Assembly (NCBI GenBank): GCA_039590215.1
Contig: JBDHFX010000051.1
Coordinates: forward strand, 1 to 18,274
Source of the DNA: CAMYLR01 sp039590215
GTDB lineage: Bacteria > Gemmatimonadota > Gemmatimonadetes > JACCXV01 > JAHWKZ01
Length of the DNA: 18,274 nt
Direction of reading: 5' to 3'
This document shows, piece by piece, positions 6,261 through 12,564 of the stretch; within the stretch, counting starts at the first letter, position 1, and each line of letters begins with the position of its first letter. The translations under genes and the position numbers were made by a program. The notes beneath the pieces were generated by a model. The model was not told where the DNA came from, did no database searches, and was given only the letters and a program-made list of their open reading frames with translations.

Positions 6261-7643
6261 TTGCAGTCGAGCGAACTCACCGCGCCTGAAGTCTGGTCTC
6301 AGATTCTCGGCCAGGCCTCCAAGGTCATCAACCCTCAGACCTTCCGAACATGGTTTGAGCCCACTGAGGCAGTGGCTCTATCCAGTGATGAGCTTCTGGT
6401 CGTGGTAAAAAACCAGTTCGCCGTTGATTACATCGGCGGTCAATACGGGGGTGTGCTTTCGCAGATCGCCGGGTCGCTCTTCGACCGCCAGCTCAAGATG
6501 TCCTTCCAGTCGCTCGAGGAAGAAGCCGCTGGCCATGTCGCGGATCGACCGCGGCCCGCAGATGCCAGTCGGCCAGGCGATCGCAGAATCGGCGCAAAGC
6601 CGTCCCGCGGATCGGTCAACCTGGGGTTACCGCTCAACCCCCGTTACACGTTTGACACGTTCGTGGTCGGCAACTCCAACCAGTGGGCCCATGCGGCGTC
6701 GCTCGCGGTGGCCGAGCAACCCGCTCAAACCTACAACCCGTTGTTCATCTACGGCGGGGTCGGACTCGGCAAAACGCACCTCATGCAGGCGATCGGAAAC
6801 ACCGCCCTGGCGTTCGATAGACTCGAGCGGGTCTGCTACCTTTCGGCTGAGACATTCATGAATCAGATGATCGAGGCTCTGCAGTTCGGAAAGACACTCG
6901 ACTTCCGCAACAAGTACCGAAAAATGGACCTGTTGCTCATCGACGACGTCCAGTTTCTGCAGGGAAAGGACGCCACGCAGGAGGAGTTTTTTCACACCTT
7001 CAATGCGCTCTACGACGCTCACAAGCAAATCGTCGTTACCAGCGATCGACCGCCAAAAGAGATTCCGACGCTTGAGGAACGTCTAGTCTCGCGTTTCGAA
7101 TGGGGTCTCGTGGTCGATATTCAGCCACCCGATCTCGAAACCCGGATCGCGATCCTACAACACAAGGCGGAACGAAGCAGCCTGGATATTCCTCAAGATG
7201 TGCTCTTGTTCATCGCCAAGAACGTGAAGTCAAACGTTCGTGAGCTAGAGGGCTCGCTAATTCGGTTGATGGCACACTCGAGCCTCAGCGATTCCGATAT
7301 TTCGATCGAGTTAGCCGAGGAAGTACTAAAGAACATCCTGACAACGGAAACCGTTCGAGTAACTGTCGATCGTATTCAGAATGAAGTTGCCACCGAGTAC
7401 GGCGTCACTGTTGAGGGACTAAAGTCTCGAAAGCGAACCAAGACCCTCACTGTCCCGAGACAGATTGCGATGCTTCTTTGTCGTCAGCTAACCGATCTTC
7501 CGTTGGTCGAGATCGGTCAAGCGTTTGGCGGGCGTGATCACACGACAGTCATTCACGCCTGCGACAAAGTAGAGAACGAGATCAAAGGCAGTCGAACTAT
7601 TCGCATGCGGATCGAACAACTACGCGACCGGATTGCATCGTAA
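6261..7643 (+). CDS. dnaA: Chromosomal replication initiator DnaA
   Basis: DnaA is the AAA+ initiator that binds DnaA boxes, melts oriC and recruits the helicase. The 460 residues show domain I (about 1-80, with QTFRTWFEP), a variable linker (85-120), and the AAA+ domain. Walker A is YGGVGLGKTH (164-173), Walker B LLLIDDVQF (224-232), sensor I VVTSDRPP, and the arginine-finger region RLVSRFEWG. Domain IV carries LKSRKRTK and the DnaA-box-reading signature GGRDHTTVIHACDKV (423-437). The start must be TTG 6261: an in-frame TGA lies at 6249-6251, and no better codon exists before the conserved domain I. GGAG (6254-6257) is only 3 nt upstream, so initiation may be weak. Base composition falls toward the 3' half of the gene. 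Confidence 0.98.
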   Translation: MQSSELTAPEVWSQILGQASKVINPQTFRTWFEPTEAVALSSDELLVVVKNQFAVDYIGGQYGGVLSQIAGSLFDRQLKMSFQSLEEEAAGHVADRPRPADASRPGDRRIGAKPSRGSVNLGLPLNPRYTFDTFVVGNSNQWAHAASLAVAEQPAQTYNPLFIYGGVGLGKTHLMQAIGNTALAFDRLERVCYLSAETFMNQMIEALQFGKTLDFRNKYRKMDLLLIDDVQFLQGKDATQEEFFHTFNALYDAHKQIVVTSDRPPKEIPTLEERLVSRFEWGLVVDIQPPDLETRIAILQHKAERSSLDIPQDVLLFIAKNVKSNVRELEGSLIRLMAHSSLSDSDISIELAEEVLKNILTTETVRVTVDRIQNEVATEYGVTVEGLKSRKRTKTLTVPRQIAMLLCRQLTDLPLVEIGQAFGGRDHTTVIHACDKVENEIKGSRTIRMRIEQLRDRIAS

Positions 7644-7728
7644 GTGGATGTTGGAACACCCGGGGAAAGCGTGGGGATCGTCTGGGGGTGATGTGAAACT
7701 TTTATGGACTTCCCCATCCGATACAATA

Positions 7729-7737
7729 CTATCCACA
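7729..7737 (+). promoter_or_regulatory. DnaA box (CTATCCACA)
   Basis: It matches the consensus TTATCCACA at 8 of 9 positions, with C for T at the first base. It is the best-matching box in the dnaA-dnaN gap. Confidence 0.65.
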
Positions 7738-7773
7738 CCACAATCAGGTTGGTAAGTCAAGAATTATAACCGT

Positions 7774-7800
7774 GAAACACCTTATTCTATTTGGGGTTTC
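7774..7800. repeat. Imperfect hairpin GAAACACC / GGGGTTTC
   Basis: Eight-base arms (7774-7781 and 7793-7800) pair with one mismatch around an AT-rich 11-nt loop, between the first DnaA box and the trio region. It could act as an origin structural element or a weak dnaA terminator; no T-run follows. Confidence 0.35.
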
Positions 7801-7817
7801 GAACCATAGCGACGTGT

Positions 7818-7826
7818 GTTTCCACA
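7818..7826 (+). promoter_or_regulatory. DnaA-box-like site (GTTTCCACA) next to trio tract
   Basis: It matches TTATCCACA at 7 of 9 bases and keeps the core TCCACA. Its value lies in its place: 12 bp upstream of the CTA-type repeats and in the orientation described for the box that feeds DnaA onto DnaA-trios in Bacillus. Confidence 0.45.
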
Positions 7827-7838
7827 AATTAACCGTCC

Positions 7839-7859
7839 CTATTTCTACTACTTATTCTA
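7839..7859 (+). promoter_or_regulatory. DnaA-trio-like tract, left unit
   Basis: The plus strand reads CTA TTT CTA CTA CTT ATT CTA in steps of three. The complementary strand read 3' to 5' is GAT AAA GAT GAT GAA TAA GAT. Six of seven triplets fit the DnaA-trio pattern 3'-[G/A]A[T/A]-5', the single-strand binding repeat of the basal origin unwinding system. The preceding 12-bp spacer ends in a short GC-rich stretch (CCGTCC), as in the described architecture. The motif is degenerate, so chance cannot be excluded. Confidence 0.5.
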
Positions 7860-7876
7860 GTTCAAACTAGAAGAAG
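7851..7876. repeat. Palindrome at the centre of the candidate origin
   Basis: TTCTAGTT (7855-7862) and AACTAGAA (7865-7872) are perfect 8-bp arms around the dinucleotide CA. Beyond one mismatch (7854/7873) the symmetry resumes with CTT (7851-7853) and AAG (7874-7876). It joins the left and right trio-like tracts. Confidence 0.6.
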
Positions 7877-7879
7877 AAA
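7868..7879 (-). promoter_or_regulatory. DnaA-trio-like tract, right unit (opposite orientation)
   Basis: Read on the minus strand from 7879, the triplets are TTT CTT CTT CTA. All four fit the trio rule on the complementary strand. A box-like site lies 10 bp beyond at 7890-7898 in the matching orientation. Purine-rich tracts satisfy the rule easily, so this is weaker than the left tract. Confidence 0.3.
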
Positions 7880-7889
7880 AGAACTTACT

Positions 7890-7898
7890 TGGGGATAA
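7890..7898 (-). promoter_or_regulatory. DnaA box variant (TTATCCCCA on the minus strand)
   Basis: The plus strand reads TGGGGATAA, which is TTATCCCCA on the minus strand: 8 of 9 matches to the consensus, with C for A at position 7. It lies 12 bp before the dnaN ribosome-binding site and faces the central palindrome. Confidence 0.5.
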
Positions 7899-7922
7899 TC
7901 GCAATCGGTCGGAGGTAACAGT

Positions 7923-9032
7923 ATGCAATTCACTATTGGCCAAGCAGAGTTTTTGGATACGCTAAGTGCAGTTTCGAATATCGTTCCGACTCGGACACCG
8001 CTTCCAATCATAGGCAACTTGATGCTCGTCGCGGATAGTGACGCGCTGCAAATCTCGGCGACTGATCTTGATATCTCGGTTACCATGAGTATTGCTGCCA
8101 GTGTCGACAAGCCTGGAACGATAACCCTCCCGGCAAAGAAGTTGACTGACATGATCAGGGCGTTGCCAGCCAGCCCAGTACGAGTCAAAGGAAAAAACGA
8201 GCACGTCACAATCGAGTGCGAGAGCAGTCACTTCAAGATTCACGGGCTACCTGCCGATGATTTTCCGAGTTTCCCAGATCTGGAATTCGACACTGGCCTT
8301 ATGGTCACTGCTGGGACGGTTGAAAAACTAGCAGCACATACGCGCTTCGCGGCGTCGACCGAGGATACGCGGCCAATCCTAAATGGTGTTCTTTGGGAAC
8401 TTCAAGATGAAAAGATGCAGATGGTGGCTACAAACGGTCATCGGCTCGCTCGGTACATCATGTCGGTGTCCAATGGCAACGGTGGGTCCTCGAAGAGCGT
8501 AATCATCGCGCCGAAAGCTCTAGCTCAAGTCGGACGGATCTTTGCACCCGATGATGAGTTGAAGATCGCGATGGATGATCGGCAAATCGGTTTCAAGGGC
8601 GAGAGCGGTGTCGTTTTCAGCCGGCTTATTGAAGGACCATACCCGAACTACGAGCAAGTCATTCCGGTGGACAATGACAAGCTCGCACGCGCCGACAAGG
8701 AGCGGCTCATGGCGGCGCTTCGGAGAATGGCGGTCATGGCGAGCGATCAGACACATCGCGTTCGCCTGTCACTCGATGAAGATACAATGCGATTTCACGT
8801 CTCGACGCCGGACGTGGGCGAGGCGAGCGATGAGATTCCGATCACATACGAGGGTGATCCGATCGATATCGGGTTCAATGCAAACTATCTGTTAGAAGTC
8901 CTCCGCTACGTTGATACCGACGAAGTCGAGATCACCTTCAAGGCCCCCGAAAGAGCCGCGATCTTACGTCCGACGGGTGAAGATCAAGACACCTATTTGT
9001 GTCTCGTGATGCCCCTCCGGCTGCAGGAATAA
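7923..9032 (+). CDS. dnaN: DNA polymerase III beta sliding clamp
   Basis: The clamp is a ring-shaped dimer that tethers polymerase III and many repair proteins to DNA. The 369 residues are the normal length for three similar clamp domains (about 1-120, 121-245, 246-369). Recognisable stretches are VPTRTPLPIIGNLML near the N-terminus, FAASTEDTRPILNGVLWE and MVATNGHRLARY in domain two, and the C-terminal TYLCLVMPLRL, which contributes to the partner-binding cleft. The start is ATG 7923 with GGAGG 7 nt upstream. A sampled stretch of the gene (8041-8100) is 50% G+C, clearly below the gyrase genes. An 80-bp gap follows before recF. Confidence 0.98.
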   Translation: MQFTIGQAEFLDTLSAVSNIVPTRTPLPIIGNLMLVADSDALQISATDLDISVTMSIAASVDKPGTITLPAKKLTDMIRALPASPVRVKGKNEHVTIECESSHFKIHGLPADDFPSFPDLEFDTGLMVTAGTVEKLAAHTRFAASTEDTRPILNGVLWELQDEKMQMVATNGHRLARYIMSVSNGNGGSSKSVIIAPKALAQVGRIFAPDDELKIAMDDRQIGFKGESGVVFSRLIEGPYPNYEQVIPVDNDKLARADKERLMAALRRMAVMASDQTHRVRLSLDEDTMRFHVSTPDVGEASDEIPITYEGDPIDIGFNANYLLEVLRYVDTDEVEITFKAPERAAILRPTGEDQDTYLCLVMPLRLQE

Positions 9033-9112
9033 TCGCTCGTCACGTATTGCCCGAAGTCCTTGCGAGAGCTAATTTTAAGGGTGTTTCAGGGTAACCGTGA
9101 CGGAGCCGCCTG

Positions 9113-10237
9113 GTGCGGCTGACTGAGGTCGGTCTCGACCACTTCCGAAATCTGGCTTCCGTGACCCTCGAGGTGTCCCCCGCCGGAGCTGTTTTGGTGG
9201 GTTCCAACGGGCAGGGGAAGAGCAATTTTCTCGAGGCGATCCACTACCTCGCTCGCTTCCGGTCATTCCGCGGTACGAAGCACGCGGACTCGATCGCCTT
9301 TGGTGCCGAGCATTTTCGGGTCGAAGGACGGGTGGTTTGTGGAACGGGTCAAAGTCGGATGGTGGCGGTAGCAGCCGATCGCCGGACACGACGGGTTTCG
9401 CTCGACGGGCAGGCGATCGCTCGCTCGGAGGACGCGGCTGGTTCTGTGCTCGCTGTGCTTCTGGCCCCGGCTGATCTGGCGATCATCGGTGGCGCGCCAG
9501 ACCAGCGTCGGCGATATCTCGACGGTTTGTTGACCTCGACGTCGCGACGGTACGCGCGGGCGCTACCGGTGTATGAACGGGCCCTGCGGCAGCGCAACGA
9601 GTTGCTGCGGACCTGGCCCCCAGTTGCCGGGCCCGAGCTTGCATCGTGGGACGAGACGTTGATCGATACCGGTCTGCCGATCGTCCTCGCGCGGGCGGCG
9701 ATCGCTGGGCAGTTGGCGCACCGTTTCGCGGATGTCGGCGCCCACGTGGCGGGACCTAATGGGCGGTTGGGGTATGAGCTCGAGTATCGGCCTTCGGTTC
9801 CGGTTCCCGCCGACTCCATGTCGGACGGCGAAAGCGTCGTTGCCAGCTGGCGAGAGGCGCTGACCGAGAGCCGCGATCGGGATCAGCGTCAGGGCTGGAC
9901 CACGGTCGGTCCGCATCGTGATGAGCTCGTTGCCAGGCTAGGGGGCCGACGGCTGGCACAGTTTGGGTCGCAGGGTGAGCAGCGGACGGCGGCGATCGCG
10001 CTTCGGCTCGCCGAAGCAGAGTTGCTTGAGAACGAAAGAGGACACCGTCCGATTTTGCTCCTCGACGACGTATTCTCGGAGCTGGATGAGGAACGGGCCG
10101 ACCGCCTGCTGGACTGGCTTGGCGATTGCCACCAGAGGTTTGTAACGACGCCACGACCGCTGCCACAACTGGGGAACGGTCTGACGCAGTGGCACGTCGA
10201 CGGTGGGCGGATCGCACCTCGCCCGGCAGCCGCGTGA
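9113..10237 (+). CDS. recF: DNA replication and repair protein RecF
   Basis: RecF is an SMC-like ATPase that, with RecO and RecR, loads RecA at single-strand gaps. The 374 residues open with LTEVGLDHFRNL, then Walker A GSNGQGKS (30-37). The middle has APADLAIIGGAPDQRRRYLD (about 118-137). The ABC signature is SQGEQRTAAIALRLAE (286-301) and Walker B is ILLLDDVFSELD (314-325). The start is GTG 9113 with GGAG (9102-9105) 7 nt upstream; an ATG start upstream is not available in frame. It is followed after one base by the dciA-like gene, as is common in dnaA-dnaN-recF-DUF721-gyrB clusters. Confidence 0.97.
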   Translation: MRLTEVGLDHFRNLASVTLEVSPAGAVLVGSNGQGKSNFLEAIHYLARFRSFRGTKHADSIAFGAEHFRVEGRVVCGTGQSRMVAVAADRRTRRVSLDGQAIARSEDAAGSVLAVLLAPADLAIIGGAPDQRRRYLDGLLTSTSRRYARALPVYERALRQRNELLRTWPPVAGPELASWDETLIDTGLPIVLARAAIAGQLAHRFADVGAHVAGPNGRLGYELEYRPSVPVPADSMSDGESVVASWREALTESRDRDQRQGWTTVGPHRDELVARLGGRRLAQFGSQGEQRTAAIALRLAEAELLENERGHRPILLLDDVFSELDEERADRLLDWLGDCHQRFVTTPRPLPQLGNGLTQWHVDGGRIAPRPAAA

Positions 10238-10238
10238 C

Positions 10239-10556
10239 GTGAGCAAGCGGGCGCGACCCGCGCGTCGGATCGGCGGCGTCTTGGACACCGTGTTGGACAA
10301 CCTGGGCGTGGCGTCTGCAGTCGAGCAGCACGCTGTCTTTCGCGAATGGGAGTCCCGCGTTGGACGTGAGATCGCACGCGCGGCCCAGCCGCACCGCGTG
10401 GACGGAGAAACGTTGCTAGTGAACGTCACCAACTCTGCTTGGATGAGCGAGTTGTCGCTGCGTCAGAACGAGTTGTTGGAGCGACTGAACAGGGGTCGCA
10501 GACGGACTTGCGTAAAACGATTGATCTTTCGAATGGATCCGAGAGCGAAGGGATAA
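10239..10556 (+). CDS. dciA: DUF721 protein, probable DnaB helicase loader DciA
   Basis: This 105-residue protein matches the DUF721/DciA pattern. It has a basic N-terminus (SKRARPARRIGGVLDTVLDNL), then VFREWESRVGREIARAAQP, then DGETLLVNVTNSAWMSELSLRQNELLERLN. The KH-like fold spans about residues 10-90. DciA is the ancestral loader or stabiliser of the replicative helicase in bacteria that lack phage-derived DnaC/DnaI. I chose GTG 10239, one base after the recF stop, because it starts just before the conserved part; a longer frame would overlap recF by about 35 nt. The protein is short, with almost no extension beyond the domain. The recF-gyrB neighbourhood strongly supports the family call; the loader role is from family knowledge. 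Confidence 0.87.
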   Translation: MSKRARPARRIGGVLDTVLDNLGVASAVEQHAVFREWESRVGREIARAAQPHRVDGETLLVNVTNSAWMSELSLRQNELLERLNRGRRRTCVKRLIFRMDPRAKG

Positions 10557-10561
10557 CAGGG

Positions 10562-12514
10562 ATGGCAAAAACCAAGGTCAAACCGGGGACCGCAAAAACG
10601 AACCGCAAGCAAAACGCCCGAAACTCTGACGCCGCGCGCGAATACGGTGCCGACAAGATCCAGGTGCTGCAGGGCTTGGAGGCGGTTCGCAAGCGACCCG
10701 GGATGTACATCGGTTCCACCGGGGCGCGCGGTCTTCACCACCTCGTTTATGAGGTTGTCGACAACGCAGTCGACGAGGCGATGGCCGGCTACTGTGACGA
10801 GATCTCGGTAATGATCAGCGCGGATAGCGAAGTGCGGGTCGAGGACAACGGTCGCGGCTTCCCGGTCGATATCCATCCAACCGAAAAGAAACCCGGCGTC
10901 GAGGTCGCCATGACGACGCTGCACGCAGGAGGGAAGTTCGACCACAACTCATACAAGGTTTCGGGCGGCCTACACGGCGTTGGTGTGTCGGTTGTCAACG
11001 CGCTAAGCGAGTGGCTGGAAGTGGAGGTCATGCGCGACGGCAAGCGGTATCACCAACGGTACGAACGTGGAAACAAGGCCAGCGAACTGAACATCGTTGG
11101 CGACACCGATGACACCGGGACGATCGTTCGTTTTCGACCCGATCCCGAGATCTTCCCGGACCTGGACTATCAGTACGACACCCTGGTTTCTCGTCTCCGC
11201 GAGCTGGCGTTTCTGAATGCCGGAGTTCGAATCACGATTGTCGATGAACGAGAGGAGAAGACGAAAGACGGTGAGTTCCAGTACGACGGCGGCTTAGTTG
11301 AGTTTGTCAAATATCTGAATCGGAACAAGAAGGCGATTCATAGCAAGTCGATGACAGTCAACACGACGCGTGACGAGGTAGAGGTGGAGTGTGCGATTCA
11401 GTACAACGAATCGTACACGGAAACGCTGTTGACTTTTGTCAACAACATCAACACCTCCGGCTTCAAAGCCGCGCTCACTCGAACACTGAATGCCTACGCG
11501 CACGATCGGAACCTGTTTAAGAAGGCTGAGTTCTCTCTCAGCGGTGACGATGTTCGTGAGGGATTGACGGCAGTGCTATCGGTGAAGGTCATGGAGCCGC
11601 AGTTCGAGGGTCAGACCAAGACGAAGCTCGGCAACTCCGAAGTGAGGGGTATCGTCGAAGCGGCGATGAACGAAGCGCTGGGCTCATGGCTCGAGGAGAA
11701 CCCCCCGGCGGCCCGATCACTCATCACAAAGGCGATGCAGGCCGCCCGGGCACGCGAGGCGGCACGCAAGGCCCGGGACCTAACGCGGAAGAAATCCGGA
11801 CTGGACACTGGTGTTCTCCCGGGCAAGCTCGCGGACTGTTCGATCGACGACCCGAGCTTGTCCGAGCTGTACCTCGTGGAGGGTGACAGCGCCGGTGGCA
11901 GCGCCAAGATGGGTCGCGACCGCAACTACCAGGCGATCCTGCCGCTTCGGGGCAAGATCCTGAACACGATCAAGGCGCGCGTCGACAAGGTCCTCTCGAA
12001 CGAGGAAATCCGGACCATCATCACGGCCATCGGAACCGGGTTCGGCGAAGACGAGTTCAAGCTTGACGACGCCCGGTACAACAAAATCATCATCATGTGC
12101 GACGCGGACGTCGACGGGGCCCACATCCGGACCTTGTTATTGACGTTTTTCTTCCGGTGGATGAAAGAGTTGATCGAGGCCGAGCGCATTTATATCGCGC
12201 AACCGCCGCTGTATCGCGTGTGGAAGGGGAAGAAGGAGTTCTACGCCTATGATGACGCCGAACGCGACCGCGCGGTCGAGCGGCTCGGTGGAAACGGGGT
12301 CAATGTCCAGCGTTACAAGGGATTGGGTGAAATGAACCCGGATCAGCTCTGGAAGACGACGATGGATCCGGCATCGAGGACGATTCAGAAAGTGACAATG
12401 GAAGACGAGACTCTGGTCAGCGAGTTATTTGACGAGCTCATGGGGGAGGAAGTCGAGCCGCGGAAGAAATTCATAAAAGAGTACGCCCGTTTTGTCCGCA
12501 ACCTCGATGTCTAG
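10562..12514 (+). CDS. gyrB: DNA gyrase subunit B
   Basis: GyrB is the ATPase half of gyrase, the type IIA enzyme that adds negative supercoils. From ATG 10562 it has 650 residues. A ~25-residue Lys/Asn-rich tail precedes the GHKL ATPase: VVDNAVDEAMAG (66-77), DNGRGFPVDIHP and GGLHGVGVSVVNALS. The transducer region has QTKTKLGN. The TOPRIM part shows VEGDSAGGSAK with E440 and MCDADVDGAHIR with D514/D516, followed by QRYKGLGEMNPDQLW. It lacks the ~170-residue insertion of the 804-residue E. coli form. The start is chosen because it lies 5 nt after the dciA stop and upstream of the conserved region; a GTG frame from 10439 would overlap dciA heavily. Gyrase rather than topo IV identity is supported by the neighbouring GyrA. 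Confidence 0.97.
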   Translation: MAKTKVKPGTAKTNRKQNARNSDAAREYGADKIQVLQGLEAVRKRPGMYIGSTGARGLHHLVYEVVDNAVDEAMAGYCDEISVMISADSEVRVEDNGRGFPVDIHPTEKKPGVEVAMTTLHAGGKFDHNSYKVSGGLHGVGVSVVNALSEWLEVEVMRDGKRYHQRYERGNKASELNIVGDTDDTGTIVRFRPDPEIFPDLDYQYDTLVSRLRELAFLNAGVRITIVDEREEKTKDGEFQYDGGLVEFVKYLNRNKKAIHSKSMTVNTTRDEVEVECAIQYNESYTETLLTFVNNINTSGFKAALTRTLNAYAHDRNLFKKAEFSLSGDDVREGLTAVLSVKVMEPQFEGQTKTKLGNSEVRGIVEAAMNEALGSWLEENPPAARSLITKAMQAARAREAARKARDLTRKKSGLDTGVLPGKLADCSIDDPSLSELYLVEGDSAGGSAKMGRDRNYQAILPLRGKILNTIKARVDKVLSNEEIRTIITAIGTGFGEDEFKLDDARYNKIIIMCDADVDGAHIRTLLLTFFFRWMKELIEAERIYIAQPPLYRVWKGKKEFYAYDDAERDRAVERLGGNGVNVQRYKGLGEMNPDQLWKTTMDPASRTIQKVTMEDETLVSELFDELMGEEVEPRKKFIKEYARFVRNLDV

Positions 12515-12564
12515 ACCAGTGAATGCGACGACGATCGATAACGATAGGGACGAGGTAACCGCAA

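Larger units (their letters stand above)
7644..7922. other. Candidate chromosomal replication origin (oriC) in the dnaA-dnaN gap
   Basis: This 279-bp non-coding gap is the usual oriC place in bacteria with this gene order. Lines 7741-7920 average about 39% G+C against roughly 60% in genes such as gyrB. It contains three DnaA-box-like 9-mers, trio-like repeats, a palindrome and a short hairpin, listed separately. The direction of most genes changes between rpmH and dnaA, consistent with forks leaving this region. A TACAAT (7722-7727) could be the -10 of a dnaN promoter, but no matching -35 is visible. GGAGG (7911-7915) is the dnaN ribosome-binding site, 7 nt before its ATG. Confidence 0.75.

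Noticed and set aside
7771..7779. CGTGAAACA, identical to the right half of parS
   Set aside because: The left half does not match at all, so it is only a 9-base half-site in an AT-rich region; a lone half-site is not a supported ParB loading site.
9033..9112. Possible promoter for recF (TTGCCC, 17 bp, TAATTT)
   Set aside because: The -10 matches only 3 of 6 positions; read-through from dnaN is simpler.
9742..9752. CACGTG cores at about 9744 (recF) and 16978 (hydrolase)
   Set aside because: The flanks lack the GTTT/AAAC arms of parS; such hexamers are expected by chance in this GC-rich DNA.
10439..10561. Upstream extension of the gyrB frame into dciA
   Set aside because: It would overlap dciA by over 100 nt and translate to sequence unrelated to GyrB; ATG 10562 sits 5 nt after dciA with the conserved domain following.
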